Below, piece after piece: positions 43,286-51,404 of a DNA stretch of 64,000 nucleotides (position 1 is the stretch's first letter; each line of letters starts with the position of its first letter). The translations under genes and the position numbers were made by a program. The notes beneath the pieces were generated by a model. That model saw only the letters and a list, made by a program, of their open reading frames with translations, was not told where the DNA came from and did not search any database. Origin of the DNA: UBA4636 sp963650915 (lineage in GTDB: Bacteria; Bacillota; Clostridia; Christensenellales; Borkfalkiaceae); the NCBI GenBank assembly GCA_963650915.1, contig CAVJMJ010000008.1, positions 1 through 64,000 of the forward strand. Reading direction: 5' to 3'.

Positions 43286-45994
43286 TTATTTTTTAGCCTT
43301 ACGGCCTTTTACGTATTGAATTTTAGTGCTGTCGGCGTCGGCTGAAACGACGTCTTCGTTTTGGTCGGGCATTTCGGTTTCCTTATAAGGAAGTCCGTAA
43401 TACGCGTTAAGATACATTTGTTTGATTTCGCTCATCAACGGATAGCGGGGGTTTGCACCCGTGCATTGATCGTCGAAAGCCTGTTCGGTCATCGCGTCTA
43501 AACGATCGAGGAAGTCTTTTTCGTCGATGTTGTAATCTTTAATGGTTTCTTTGATGCCGACTTCCTTCTTTAAGTCGCTGACCGCTTTGATTAAACCTTC
43601 GAGTTTTTCTTTATCCGTATCGCCTTTTATACCGAGGTAACTTGCAACTTCGGCATAACGTTCTAAGCAATGAGGATGATCGTACTGCGGGAAAGTACCC
43701 ATCTTAACGGGGGTTTCGCAAGCGTTGAAACGCATTACCTGCTCTATCATCAAAGCGTTTGCTATACCGTGAGGAATGTGGTGGAAAGCACCGAGTTTGT
43801 GTGCCATGGAGTGGCATACGCCGAGGAATGCGTTTGCAAACGCCATACCTGCCATCGTTGCGGCGTTAGCCATCTTTTCACGCGCGAGAACGTCCGTTTG
43901 TCCGTCGTTGTATGCACGAGGTAAATAGGTAAATATGGTCTTTAACGCCTTTAACGCCAAACCGTCGGTATAGTCGGTAGCCATTACGGAGGCATAAGCT
44001 TCCAAAGCGTGAGTTACGGCGTCGATACCGGATGCAGCGGTAAGCCCTCTCGGTGCGCTCATATGATAATCGGTGTCGATGATTGCCATATTGGGCAATA
44101 ATTCATAATCCGCCAAGGGATATTTGACACCGCTCTTTTCGTCGGTGATAACGGCGAAAGGAGTAACTTCGGAACCGGTACCGGCGGAAGTAGGAATTGC
44201 AATGAAGAATGCTTTTTCACCCATCTTGGGGAAGGTGTAAATACGTTTTCTGATATCGCAGAAACGCATTGCCATATCCATAAAGTCGACTTCGGGATGT
44301 TCGTACATAACCCACATGATTTTACCTGCGTCCATTGCGGAACCGCCGCCCAATGCGATTATGCAGTCGGGTGCGAAATCGGTCATCTGTTTGGTACCCG
44401 CTTTTGCGCAAGCAAGAGTAGGATCGGGTGCTACGTCGAAGAAAGTTTCGTGTATAATGCCCATTTCGTCGAGTTTGTCGGTAATGGGTTTGGTGTAACC
44501 GTTCTTATATAAGAAACTGTCGGTTACGATGAAGCAACGTTTTTTGCCCATAACCGTCTTTAATTCATCCAATGCGACGGGGAGGCAGCCTTTTTTGATA
44601 TACACCTTGGAAGGCGTTCTGAACCACAACATATTTTCTCTCCTTTCAGCAACGGTTTTGATGTTTATTAAGTGCTTAACGCCGACGTTTTCACTGACGG
44701 AGTTACCGCCCCACGAACCGCAACCGAGCGTTAAAGACGGGGTAAGTTTAAAGTTGTATAAATCGCCTATACCGCCTTGAGAGGAAGGAGTGTTTACCAA
44801 AATACGGCAAGTCTTCATTCTTTCTTGGAATGTCGCAAGTTTGTCTTGCGCCGTTGCGGTATTCAGATAAATCGAAGAAGTGTGTCCGTAACCGCCGTCG
44901 GAAACGAGTTTATCGGCTTTGTTTAAAGCGTCGGCAAAATCTTTTGCACGATACATGGCAAGTACGGGTGATAATTTTTCGTGTGCGAATTCTTCGCTTA
45001 ATTCAACGCTTTCGACTTCGCCGATAAGAATCTTCGTGCCTTCGGGTACTTTAATGCCGGCAAGTTCTGCTATTTTGCAAGCCTTTTGACCGACGATTTT
45101 TGCGTTCAACGAACCGTTGATTAAGATGGTTTTACGAACTTTTTCGGTTTCCTTCTTGTTTAAGAAATAGCAACCTCTGTCCATAAATTCGCTCTTTACG
45201 CCGTCGTATACTTTGTCGAGAACGATAACCGATTGCTCGGAAGCGCAAATCATACCGTTGTCGAAAGTTTTGGAGTGAATGATAGAGTTTACGGCGAGAA
45301 CGATATCCGCAGTGTCGTCGATGATTGCGGGGGTGTTGCCCGCGCCTACGCCGAGAGCGGGTTTACCGCTCGAATAAGCGGCTTTAACCATGCCGGGACC
45401 GCCCGTTGCCAAAATTATGTCTGCTTCCCTCATCAAAAGGTTGGTAAGTTCCAAACTGGGGATATCTATCCAACCGATGATGTTTTCGGGTGCGCCCGCT
45501 TCTACAGCCGCTTCCAAAACGACTTTTGCCGCTTCTATAGTGGATTTTTTAGCGCGAGGATGGGGGCTTATGATGATACCGTTGCGAGTCTTTAAACTGA
45601 TAAGAGTTTTGAAAATAGCGGTGGAAGTCGGGTTTGTGGTAGGAATTACCGCGCCGACTACGCCGATAGGCTCTGCGATTTTTTTGATGCCGAAAGATTT
45701 ATCTTCTTCCAAAACACCGCAAGTCTTCGTGTTTCTGTATTTGTTGTAAATGTACTCGGAAGCAAAGTGGTTTTTGATAACTTTGTCTTCCACAACGCCC
45801 ATGCCGGTTTCTTCAACGGCAAGTTTCGCAAGAGGAATTCTTGCTTTGTTAGCGGCAATAGCCGCAGCTAAAAAGATTTTGTCCACCTGTTCTTGCGTGT
45901 AGGTGGAAAATACCTTTTGCGCCTCTCTTACGCGTGCCAAAAGTTGTTCGAACTTTTCTAACGAATCAACTATCTCGTAAGTTTTGTTTGACAT
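43286..45994 (-). CDS. adhE: Bifunctional aldehyde-alcohol dehydrogenase AdhE
   Basis: A 902-residue fermentative enzyme that reduces acetyl-CoA to ethanol through acetaldehyde, regenerating NAD+. The N-terminal aldehyde dehydrogenase half has the catalytic Cys in DNGMICASEQS. The C-terminal iron-dependent alcohol dehydrogenase half has GGGSAMDAGK and the metal-binding HSMAHKLGAFHHIPHG region. Start at 45994 (MSNKTYEIV), with AGGAGAT 9 nt upstream; that ribosome site lies inside the longer frame from 46027, which is therefore not used. It follows rex by 124 nt. Confidence 0.96.
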   Translation of the reverse strand: MSNKTYEIVDSLEKFEQLLARVREAQKVFSTYTQEQVDKIFLAAAIAANKARIPLAKLAVEETGMGVVEDKVIKNHFASEYIYNKYRNTKTCGVLEEDKSFGIKKIAEPIGVVGAVIPTTNPTSTAIFKTLISLKTRNGIIISPHPRAKKSTIEAAKVVLEAAVEAGAPENIIGWIDIPSLELTNLLMREADIILATGGPGMVKAAYSSGKPALGVGAGNTPAIIDDTADIVLAVNSIIHSKTFDNGMICASEQSVIVLDKVYDGVKSEFMDRGCYFLNKKETEKVRKTILINGSLNAKIVGQKACKIAELAGIKVPEGTKILIGEVESVELSEEFAHEKLSPVLAMYRAKDFADALNKADKLVSDGGYGHTSSIYLNTATAQDKLATFQERMKTCRILVNTPSSQGGIGDLYNFKLTPSLTLGCGSWGGNSVSENVGVKHLINIKTVAERRENMLWFRTPSKVYIKKGCLPVALDELKTVMGKKRCFIVTDSFLYKNGYTKPITDKLDEMGIIHETFFDVAPDPTLACAKAGTKQMTDFAPDCIIALGGGSAMDAGKIMWVMYEHPEVDFMDMAMRFCDIRKRIYTFPKMGEKAFFIAIPTSAGTGSEVTPFAVITDEKSGVKYPLADYELLPNMAIIDTDYHMSAPRGLTAASGIDAVTHALEAYASVMATDYTDGLALKALKTIFTYLPRAYNDGQTDVLAREKMANAATMAGMAFANAFLGVCHSMAHKLGAFHHIPHGIANALMIEQVMRFNACETPVKMGTFPQYDHPHCLERYAEVASYLGIKGDTDKEKLEGLIKAVSDLKKEVGIKETIKDYNIDEKDFLDRLDAMTEQAFDDQCTGANPRYPLMSEIKQMYLNAYYGLPYKETEMPDQNEDVVSADADSTKIQYVKGRKAKK

Positions 45995-46118
45995 TAATTT
46001 ATATCTCCTAAAAAAAAATTTTTTCAAATTAATCGCGGTCGAAAACGCTTTTGTTTCGGTGCCGTCTTTTTAATCGCACGCAGTTATTTAGTCGTGCTTT
46101 TTGTTTATACGGTATCTT

Positions 46119-46739
46119 TTAATCTTGCGCAAGTTTGGTAAGGTGCGCAAGTGACAGTGCCAAGTCTTCCCTTTTGTAGATAACGTTCTCGGGAACGACT
46201 AAGTCTATCGGGGCAAACGACCAAATTGCCGTTATATTGCTTTTAACCATCATGTCGCATACTTTTTGCGCTTCTTCCTTAGGAACTGCTATTATGCCGA
46301 CTTTTATGTCGTTACGGTAGCAAAAAAGGTCGAGTTCGGAAACGTCAAAACAATGACGCTTACCTGCGTTTTCTTTGACTACGCGTGGGTCTTTATCGAA
46401 AATGGCGACTATGTCTATACCGTAAACTTTAAAGCCCTGGTACCCGTATAAAGCCATGCCGAGCCTTCCCGCACCAACGATTATCGCCTGACAGTCGGTT
46501 TTTATGTTTACGAGAGATTCAAGACAAGCGATAAGTTCTTTGGTAACGTAGCCGACTTTCGGCTTACCGCTACCGCAAGATTTGGAAAGATCCTTTCTTA
46601 CCTGAACCTCACCTAAATTGAGTGCCTTTGCTATGTACGTTGCGGAAATCGTCGGCTTTTCGCTTTCGACAGACTTTAAATAGTCGATGTATAAAGGAAT
46701 TCTGCCGAGCGTTGCTTTCGATACAGGATTGTAACTCAT
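46119..46739 (-). CDS. rex: Redox-sensing repressor Rex
   Basis: A 206-residue NADH/NAD+-responsive repressor. The N-terminal winged helix (ATLGRIPLYIDYLKSV, ISATYIAKALNLGEVQVRKDL) is followed by a Rossmann domain with GAGRLGMALYGY and VYGIDIVAIFDKDP, then the swapped C-terminal helix. Rex usually represses adhE and hydrogenase genes until NADH accumulates, and here it is encoded directly upstream of both. GGGAGAT precedes the ATG. A clear Rex operator was not found at its own promoter. Confidence 0.96.
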   Translation of the reverse strand: MSYNPVSKATLGRIPLYIDYLKSVESEKPTISATYIAKALNLGEVQVRKDLSKSCGSGKPKVGYVTKELIACLESLVNIKTDCQAIIVGAGRLGMALYGYQGFKVYGIDIVAIFDKDPRVVKENAGKRHCFDVSELDLFCYRNDIKVGIIAVPKEEAQKVCDMMVKSNITAIWSFAPIDLVVPENVIYKREDLALSLAHLTKLAQD

Positions 46740-46763
46740 ATTATCTCCCTTTTTTTCGTCAAC

Positions 46764-46792
46764 ATTATATCATAGGTTTTTTCGTTTGTAAA
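46764..46792 (-). promoter_or_regulatory. Promoter of the rex operon
   Basis: TTTACA (46792-46787), 17-nt spacer, TATAAT (46769-46764) on the minus strand, 25 nt upstream of the rex ATG. About 18 bp further upstream lies the dyad CGATAA-TATAT-TTATCG (46810-46826), a possible operator. Confidence 0.8.
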
Positions 46793-46829
46793 CTAATTTT
46801 AAGGCATTTCGATAATATATTTATCGATA

Positions 46830-47070
46830 TATCGTTTACCAATACGAAATCTAAAAATTATAAATTATATAATAAGGAAAAAATTCCAAACTTTTTACGT
46901 TTTTTAAAATATAAAAAATAAGTTATCGTTTCGGTATTACGTCGCAAAATATATAGACTTTAAATTACTGCGAAACCGCCGTTTATCGGAGCAATGATTT
47001 AACTTATGACGCCGTCGGTTTAATTGGAAATAATTATATATATTTTATATATTAATTTACTTAATTTTTA
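46830..47070. other. AT-rich divergent spacer between rex and the phosphatase gene
   Basis: No gene, hairpin terminator or repeat beyond A/T-rich runs was seen between the rex upstream dyad and the promoter at 47071. Confidence 0.6.
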
Positions 47071-47099
47071 TTGATTTTTAACGCTACCTTTGGTATAAT
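47071..47099 (+). promoter_or_regulatory. Promoter of the tyrosine-phosphatase-like gene
   Basis: TTGATT (47071-47076), 17-nt spacer, TATAAT (47094-47099), about 65 nt upstream of the ATG. Confidence 0.8.
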
Positions 47100-47164
47100 A
47101 GTTAGGTACGCATAAGTACGGTTAGTCGATTAACCTTGAATTTGTCGGAGCACGGGGTGATATT

Positions 47165-48034
47165 ATGAAAAATACAGAATTAAACGAAGCCGTTACCGTT
47201 GTTACCGACACCATTGACAAAGGTTATTACGATATATACAATTTCAAAAAAGGCGGACTTGCAAACGGCAGAGACTTAGGCGGTATGAAAACCGTCGACG
47301 GAAGAACGATTAAGTCCAACAGATTCATAAGAAGCGGTAAACTTTGTAAACTTAAGAAAAAGGAAATTCAAAAGTTAAAAGAGGTCGGCGTTAAAACCAT
47401 TATCGATTTGAGAATGGAAAACGAAAAGGTTAATCGTAGCGATACGGTAATCGAAGGCATTAAATATTGGCATATTCCCATAGTTTGCGCAACCCTCCCC
47501 GGCATTACTCGCGAAAAAAGCATGTACCGCATAATGAAGGAAGAATCGGAACTTTTAAAAAAGCAGTACGCAAACGCAGACGAATACATGATGGGGCTTT
47601 ACGACTTAATAGTTTTCTCCCCCGAAACCCAACGTCAACTTAAAAAATGCCTCGAAGTCATTATGACGTCGAAAGGTTGCGTTTTGTGGCACTGCGCCGC
47701 AGGTAAAGACAGGGCGGGTATCGTAGCCATGCTCGTCGAAGGCATTTTGGGCGTGTCCGATTACGACATCATAAGCGATTACTTGCAAACGAGGCAGGCG
47801 CAAAAGTTTAAAAAGAATCTCCAACGGTTTGCACTCAACGTTTATACATTGTTTACTTTCGGGTATAAATTCAGGAATATTTTGTTTGCCATGCTTGACG
47901 CCAAAGTCGAATACATAACCCACGTTTTGGAAGGCATTAAACAAAAATACGGTACTATAGAAAACTACTGCATTTCGGCTTTGAAGATTTCAAAGGAAAG
48001 TATCGACGAATTTAAAGAAAAAAGTTTGATTTGA
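47165..48034 (+). CDS. Tyrosine-phosphatase-like protein (DSP/PTP family)
   Basis: A 289-residue cytoplasmic protein of the bacterial tyrosine phosphatase group related to lipid/phosphoinositide phosphatases. The signature loop HCAAGKDRAG (C-x5-R) lies near residue 178, with the preceding FIRSGKLCKL, TIIDLRMENE and NGRDLGG segments typical of the family. The Lys after Gly in the loop (GKDR) is the form seen in phosphoinositide-type members. GGGGTGAT gives a strong ribosome site. Single-gene unit with its own promoter and a terminator at 48221. Confidence 0.87.
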   Translation: MKNTELNEAVTVVTDTIDKGYYDIYNFKKGGLANGRDLGGMKTVDGRTIKSNRFIRSGKLCKLKKKEIQKLKEVGVKTIIDLRMENEKVNRSDTVIEGIKYWHIPIVCATLPGITREKSMYRIMKEESELLKKQYANADEYMMGLYDLIVFSPETQRQLKKCLEVIMTSKGCVLWHCAAGKDRAGIVAMLVEGILGVSDYDIISDYLQTRQAQKFKKNLQRFALNVYTLFTFGYKFRNILFAMLDAKVEYITHVLEGIKQKYGTIENYCISALKISKESIDEFKEKSLI

Positions 48035-48220
48035 ATATCGAGTTGCAAAAATAACGTACGTCGTTTGCTTTTACCTGTCTGTATCCCCTAACGTTTTCGG
48101 CGGTAAAATTTTCTATAACGCCGTTTTGCAATAAGTTTGGTATTTACCGTTTTTGCTCGATAACGGGCTTATACGAAGACTTTTAATATGATAATATTAA
48201 TCTTTAAAAAATAAAATATA

Positions 48221-48253
48221 GCCGTCGGAAAACGAATTCTGTTTTCCGACGGC
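48221..48253. terminator. Terminator after the phosphatase-like gene
   Basis: GCCGTCGGAAAAC / GTTTTCCGACGGC perfect 13-bp stem with a 7-nt loop, followed by TTTTTAATT on the plus strand. The 190 nt between the stop codon and this hairpin contain one dispersed-motif copy (48158-48185). Confidence 0.9.
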
Positions 48254-48283
48254 TTTTTAATTGGGTTTTAGTTGGTATATTTG

Positions 48284-48461
48284 TTAGATTTTAGCAACTG
48301 TTTTTATTAAATTATAACCGCATGTCAGTTAGATTTCAACGGTATTTTAATTAACTTTCAACCGACGTTTTGTTAATTTTCGACTGTTTTTTAGTTAAAT
48401 TTCGGCAGTTTTTTCAGTTAAATTTCTACGGTTATTTCAGTTAACTTTTGACTGTTTTTAC
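48284..48461. repeat. Eight degenerate 21-23 bp tandem units
   Basis: Units begin TTARATTT or TTAACTTT and end in a T-rich tail; starts are at 48284, 48307, 48329, 48351, 48373, 48395, 48418 and 48441. They fill the space between the terminator and the SGNH gene. The period resembles that of the array upstream of folT (29019-29166), though the sequence differs. Confidence 0.8.
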
Positions 48462-48533
48462 TTAAAAAAAGAACTTGTTTACGGTTTTAATAATTTTATT
48501 TTTTTAAGTTCAATTTATCTTTTTCCGTTTAAA

Positions 48534-49622
48534 TTATCTTTTTTTTGTTTTATTGGTCAGCAAAATGTATTCGGTTATCGTGTCGTAGCCTTGGTCGTTG
48601 GGGTGCAAACCGTCTTTAAAGCAAGTTTTTAAATCTCTCATTACGAACAGTTTATAAACGTCCAACAACTTGGTTTTATGCGCATTCGAAGCCACGCTCA
48701 AAGCCTCGTTGTAATCGGTAATTTTGGCGTTACCGACCGTCATATGGTCACGTATCATAATGTTCATAACAACGACCGTTGCCGTAGGATTTAATTGACT
48801 TATTCTGTTAAGAGCGTAATTCAAACTAGGGTAAAAAGCGTAGTCGGTAACGTTATCGGGCGTCATTACGTCGTCAACCTCGCCTAAAGGTACTTGTTCG
48901 GAAAGGTCGTTGGTGCCGTACCATACGAAAATTACATCGCTCGATTGTATTCCTTCGACGTTATTGTCGACGGCACCGGGGAATGATTTATAAACGAACC
49001 TTTCCGTCGACGACGGCAAGTAAGCGACCGTTCCGCCCGACCAAGCCGCATTTACTATTTTTTTAAAATCGCATACTTCGTTTAAACGAGGAATGTGATT
49101 ATAGCCGAGGCTGTCGGTATCGTTGACGACGGAAGTATCGCCGTTTGGGTATTTTGCCCAGTTATGAGTGATACTGTCACCGAAAAAGATTACCCTTTTG
49201 CCGTAAAGCGCACCTAAATCTATAGTCGTGTACTTAGAGCCGTACTTTTGCTTGTTTACGACGTGAACGATTACTTTTTCCCTCTTATTAGCCGTCGTTA
49301 CGGTCAATTCTTCACTCGTTATATCGTCGGTTTCACCTGCCGTTATAACGCCGTCGGTTACGGAAAAACTTTCGGCTTTTGTGGCATAAGTCATACCGTC
49401 GGTTGAGATTTTTTCGTATTCGTACTGCTTTTTAAGGTTATAGCTGTCACCTGCGCCGAGATATATCGCGCGGTCGTAATTTGCGTCGGTTTTAGCAAGG
49501 GTTTGGTCTAACGTAGGCGTTTCGTCGGGTGTTTCGGATGTGTTATCATCCCCTCCGCATGCCGTTAAAAAAGAACAAAACATAAAAAATACCAGCGTGC
49601 AACAAATAAATTTTTTCATCAT
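48534..49622 (-). CDS. SGNH/GDSL hydrolase lipoprotein
   Basis: A 362-residue secreted lipoprotein with signal peptide and lipobox LTAC near Cys22. After a beta-rich N-terminal region of about 120 residues, the SGNH domain shows block I FFGDSIT (catalytic Ser), block III WYGTNDL and block V DGLHPND with the catalytic Asp and His. Such enzymes act as esterases or deacetylases on glycans or lipids at the cell surface; the substrate is unknown. The ATG at 49622 or the next codon may start it. It is a monocistronic gene with its own promoter. Confidence 0.87.
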   Translation of the reverse strand: MMKKFICCTLVFFMFCSFLTACGGDDNTSETPDETPTLDQTLAKTDANYDRAIYLGAGDSYNLKKQYEYEKISTDGMTYATKAESFSVTDGVITAGETDDITSEELTVTTANKREKVIVHVVNKQKYGSKYTTIDLGALYGKRVIFFGDSITHNWAKYPNGDTSVVNDTDSLGYNHIPRLNEVCDFKKIVNAAWSGGTVAYLPSSTERFVYKSFPGAVDNNVEGIQSSDVIFVWYGTNDLSEQVPLGEVDDVMTPDNVTDYAFYPSLNYALNRISQLNPTATVVVMNIMIRDHMTVGNAKITDYNEALSVASNAHKTKLLDVYKLFVMRDLKTCFKDGLHPNDQGYDTITEYILLTNKTKKR

Positions 49623-49792
49623 AACTCCCTTTTTTTATTTATTTTGTAACGTTAACAGAACTTTGAAATATGACAAAATATAATTTTGTCGGCAACTAAC
49701 GCTACATACGCTTTGAAAAAAATAAACCGTCGTTTCGGTTGAAATACTTAGTAAAAATGCATACATATTTTTTGCATCTACTTATTTTCACT

Positions 49793-49830
49793 CATATTAT
49801 ATTGCTTTGTGCATATTATATTGCTTCGTG
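49793..49830. repeat. 19-bp tandem duplication upstream of the SGNH gene
   Basis: CATATTATATTGCTTTGTG (49793-49811) and the same unit with one change (49812-49830). It lies within a larger imperfect duplication of about 40 bp: 49764-49800 resembles 49840-49876. Confidence 0.85.
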
Positions 49831-49872
49831 AAAACACATGCAAATTTTTTGCTTCTGCTAATTTTCACCCCT

Positions 49873-49901
49873 ATTATACCACAGCAGTTATACGAATTCA
49901 A
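49873..49901 (-). promoter_or_regulatory. Promoter of the SGNH lipoprotein gene
   Basis: TTGAAT (49901-49896), 17-nt spacer, TATAAT (49878-49873) on the minus strand, giving a leader of about 240 nt that contains the duplicated segments. Confidence 0.75.
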
Positions 49902-49963
49902 TAGTTTTCAGAAAAATTTTTTAAAAAATTTTTAAAGTAGTCTGACTAAATGAAAATAATTTT

Positions 49964-49998
49964 AAAACGCGTTCCGAGATATCACGGAACGCGTTTTT
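49964..49998. terminator. Bidirectional terminator after the opp operon
   Basis: AAAACGCGTTCCG / CGGAACGCGTTTT stem, 8-nt loop, with T or A runs on both sides. It overlaps the stop region of the small membrane-protein gene. Confidence 0.9.
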
Positions 49999-50295
49999 CT
50001 AACCGACGCAGGATGAAACACCCATCATCGCCAAATATAAAATTAGTAAAATGCCCAATACGACGAACATAGGAATCAACATCATTTTAACCGTAGTGAA
50101 ATAAGTATTCCACTTGTCTTTAAACCTTGACGGTGCCTTGGGTTTGCTACCTTGCGATTTATTGCCTTGATTACCGTTTTTTTTGGGCAAAATCGGGTTA
50201 AACGCACCCTGTACGTTCGACATGTCGGATATGGTGGAATTATCGTCGTAATAGACGACTTTTTCCTTTTTTTCTTTGTTTTTATTCCTTTTCAT
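49999..50295 (-). CDS. Small single-span membrane protein at the end of the opp operon
   Basis: A 98-residue protein starting MKRNKNKEKK at 50295, overlapping the last 14 nt of oppF; the longer frame to 50385 is antisense-like in composition and lacks a ribosome site. A basic, Gln/Asn-rich N-terminal region of 65 residues is followed by one membrane span (MLIPMFVVLGILLILYLAMM) and a short tail with a Cys. No family recognised. Translational coupling to oppF suggests a link to the importer. Confidence 0.7.
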   Translation of the reverse strand: MKRNKNKEKKEKVVYYDDNSTISDMSNVQGAFNPILPKKNGNQGNKSQGSKPKAPSRFKDKWNTYFTTVKMMLIPMFVVLGILLILYLAMMGVSSCVG

Positions 50296-51403
50296 CGGGA
50301 TTATCGAGCAAATGGCAAGCCACGAAGTGACCTTCTTCGTATTCCTTGTATTCGGGCGCGATATGCTTGCAAATTTCCTTTGCAACGGGGCAACGAGTGT
50401 GGAACTTGCAACCCTTGGGCATATTTGCGGGAGAAGGAATATCGCCTTTCAAAATTATTCTTTGAGATTTCGCTTCGGGATCGGGATTGGGTACGGCGGA
50501 GAAAAGGGCTTTTGTATAAGGATGCAAAGGATTGGAGAAGATTTCTTCCTTATTGCCGAATTCCACCATCGAACCTAAATACATTACGCCGATTTTATCG
50601 GAAATGTATTTTACGACCGATAAGTCGTGCGAAATGAACAAATAGGTAAGTTTTCTTTCCTTTTGAAGTTTTTTCAAAAGGTTTATTATTTGCGCCTGAA
50701 TGGATACGTCGAGCGCGGAAACGGGTTCGTCGCAAACGACGAGTTTGGGATTAACCGACAACGCCCTTGCTATACATATACGCTGACGCTGACCGCCTGA
50801 AAATTCATGCGGATATCTTTCATAATAATAATCGCGAAGACCGCAACTTTCCATTAAATCCAAAACGTAATCCTTAACCTTTTCGGGAGGAACTATGTTG
50901 TGAACTTTAACGGGTTCAGCCAAAATATCGCCTACCGTGCTTCTCGGAGGAAGTGAGGAATAAGGATCCTGAAATACTATTTGCATTTCCGTTCTTAAAG
51001 GACGCATTTGCTTTGAGGTGTACCTTGCGATATCGTGTCCGCGGAAGAAAATTTGCCCGTCGGTAGGTTGATGCAACTTCAAAATGGTTCTGCCCATGGT
51101 TGTCTTACCGCAACCGGATTCGCCGACTATACCTAACGTTTCGCCTTCTTTTAACAGGAAGGACACGTCGTCCACGGCGCGGAGTTGCGACAACGGCTTA
51201 CCCATAAGCGACTTTTTAAGAACGAAATACTTCTTTAAATGTCTTACTTCCAAAATAGCGTCGGGATCGGGAGGAAGAGTTTTGTCGAGTTCGGCTTTTT
51301 TATCTCTTGCCTCTTGCTCTTTAAGGGCTTCTTCTTCGTCGCTAAAATTTGTGTAATCGCCACTTTGAAGGATATTTTGTTGATTTAAAGTTTCTTCAGA
51401 CAT
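50282..51403 (-). CDS. oppF: Oligopeptide ABC transporter ATPase OppF
   Basis: A 373-residue ATPase. Walker A is GESGCGKTT, the signature FSGGQRQR, and Walker B VVCDEPVSALD. The C-terminal oligopeptide-type extension has HPYTKALFSAVPNPDPE and the Cys-rich GCKFHTRCPVAKEIC. Start at 51403 (MSEETLNQQ) with AAGGAGG upstream. It forms the nucleotide-binding pair with OppD, one nucleotide upstream. Confidence 0.95.
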   Translation of the reverse strand: MSEETLNQQNILQSGDYTNFSDEEEALKEQEARDKKAELDKTLPPDPDAILEVRHLKKYFVLKKSLMGKPLSQLRAVDDVSFLLKEGETLGIVGESGCGKTTMGRTILKLHQPTDGQIFFRGHDIARYTSKQMRPLRTEMQIVFQDPYSSLPPRSTVGDILAEPVKVHNIVPPEKVKDYVLDLMESCGLRDYYYERYPHEFSGGQRQRICIARALSVNPKLVVCDEPVSALDVSIQAQIINLLKKLQKERKLTYLFISHDLSVVKYISDKIGVMYLGSMVEFGNKEEIFSNPLHPYTKALFSAVPNPDPEAKSQRIILKGDIPSPANMPKGCKFHTRCPVAKEICKHIAPEYKEYEEGHFVACHLLDNPDEKE

Positions 51404-51404
51404 T

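Noticed and set aside
45990..46118. Rex operator between rex and adhE
   Set aside because: No sequence close to TTGTKAA-N4-TTMACAA was found; only a weak GCACG...CGTGC hairpin is present.
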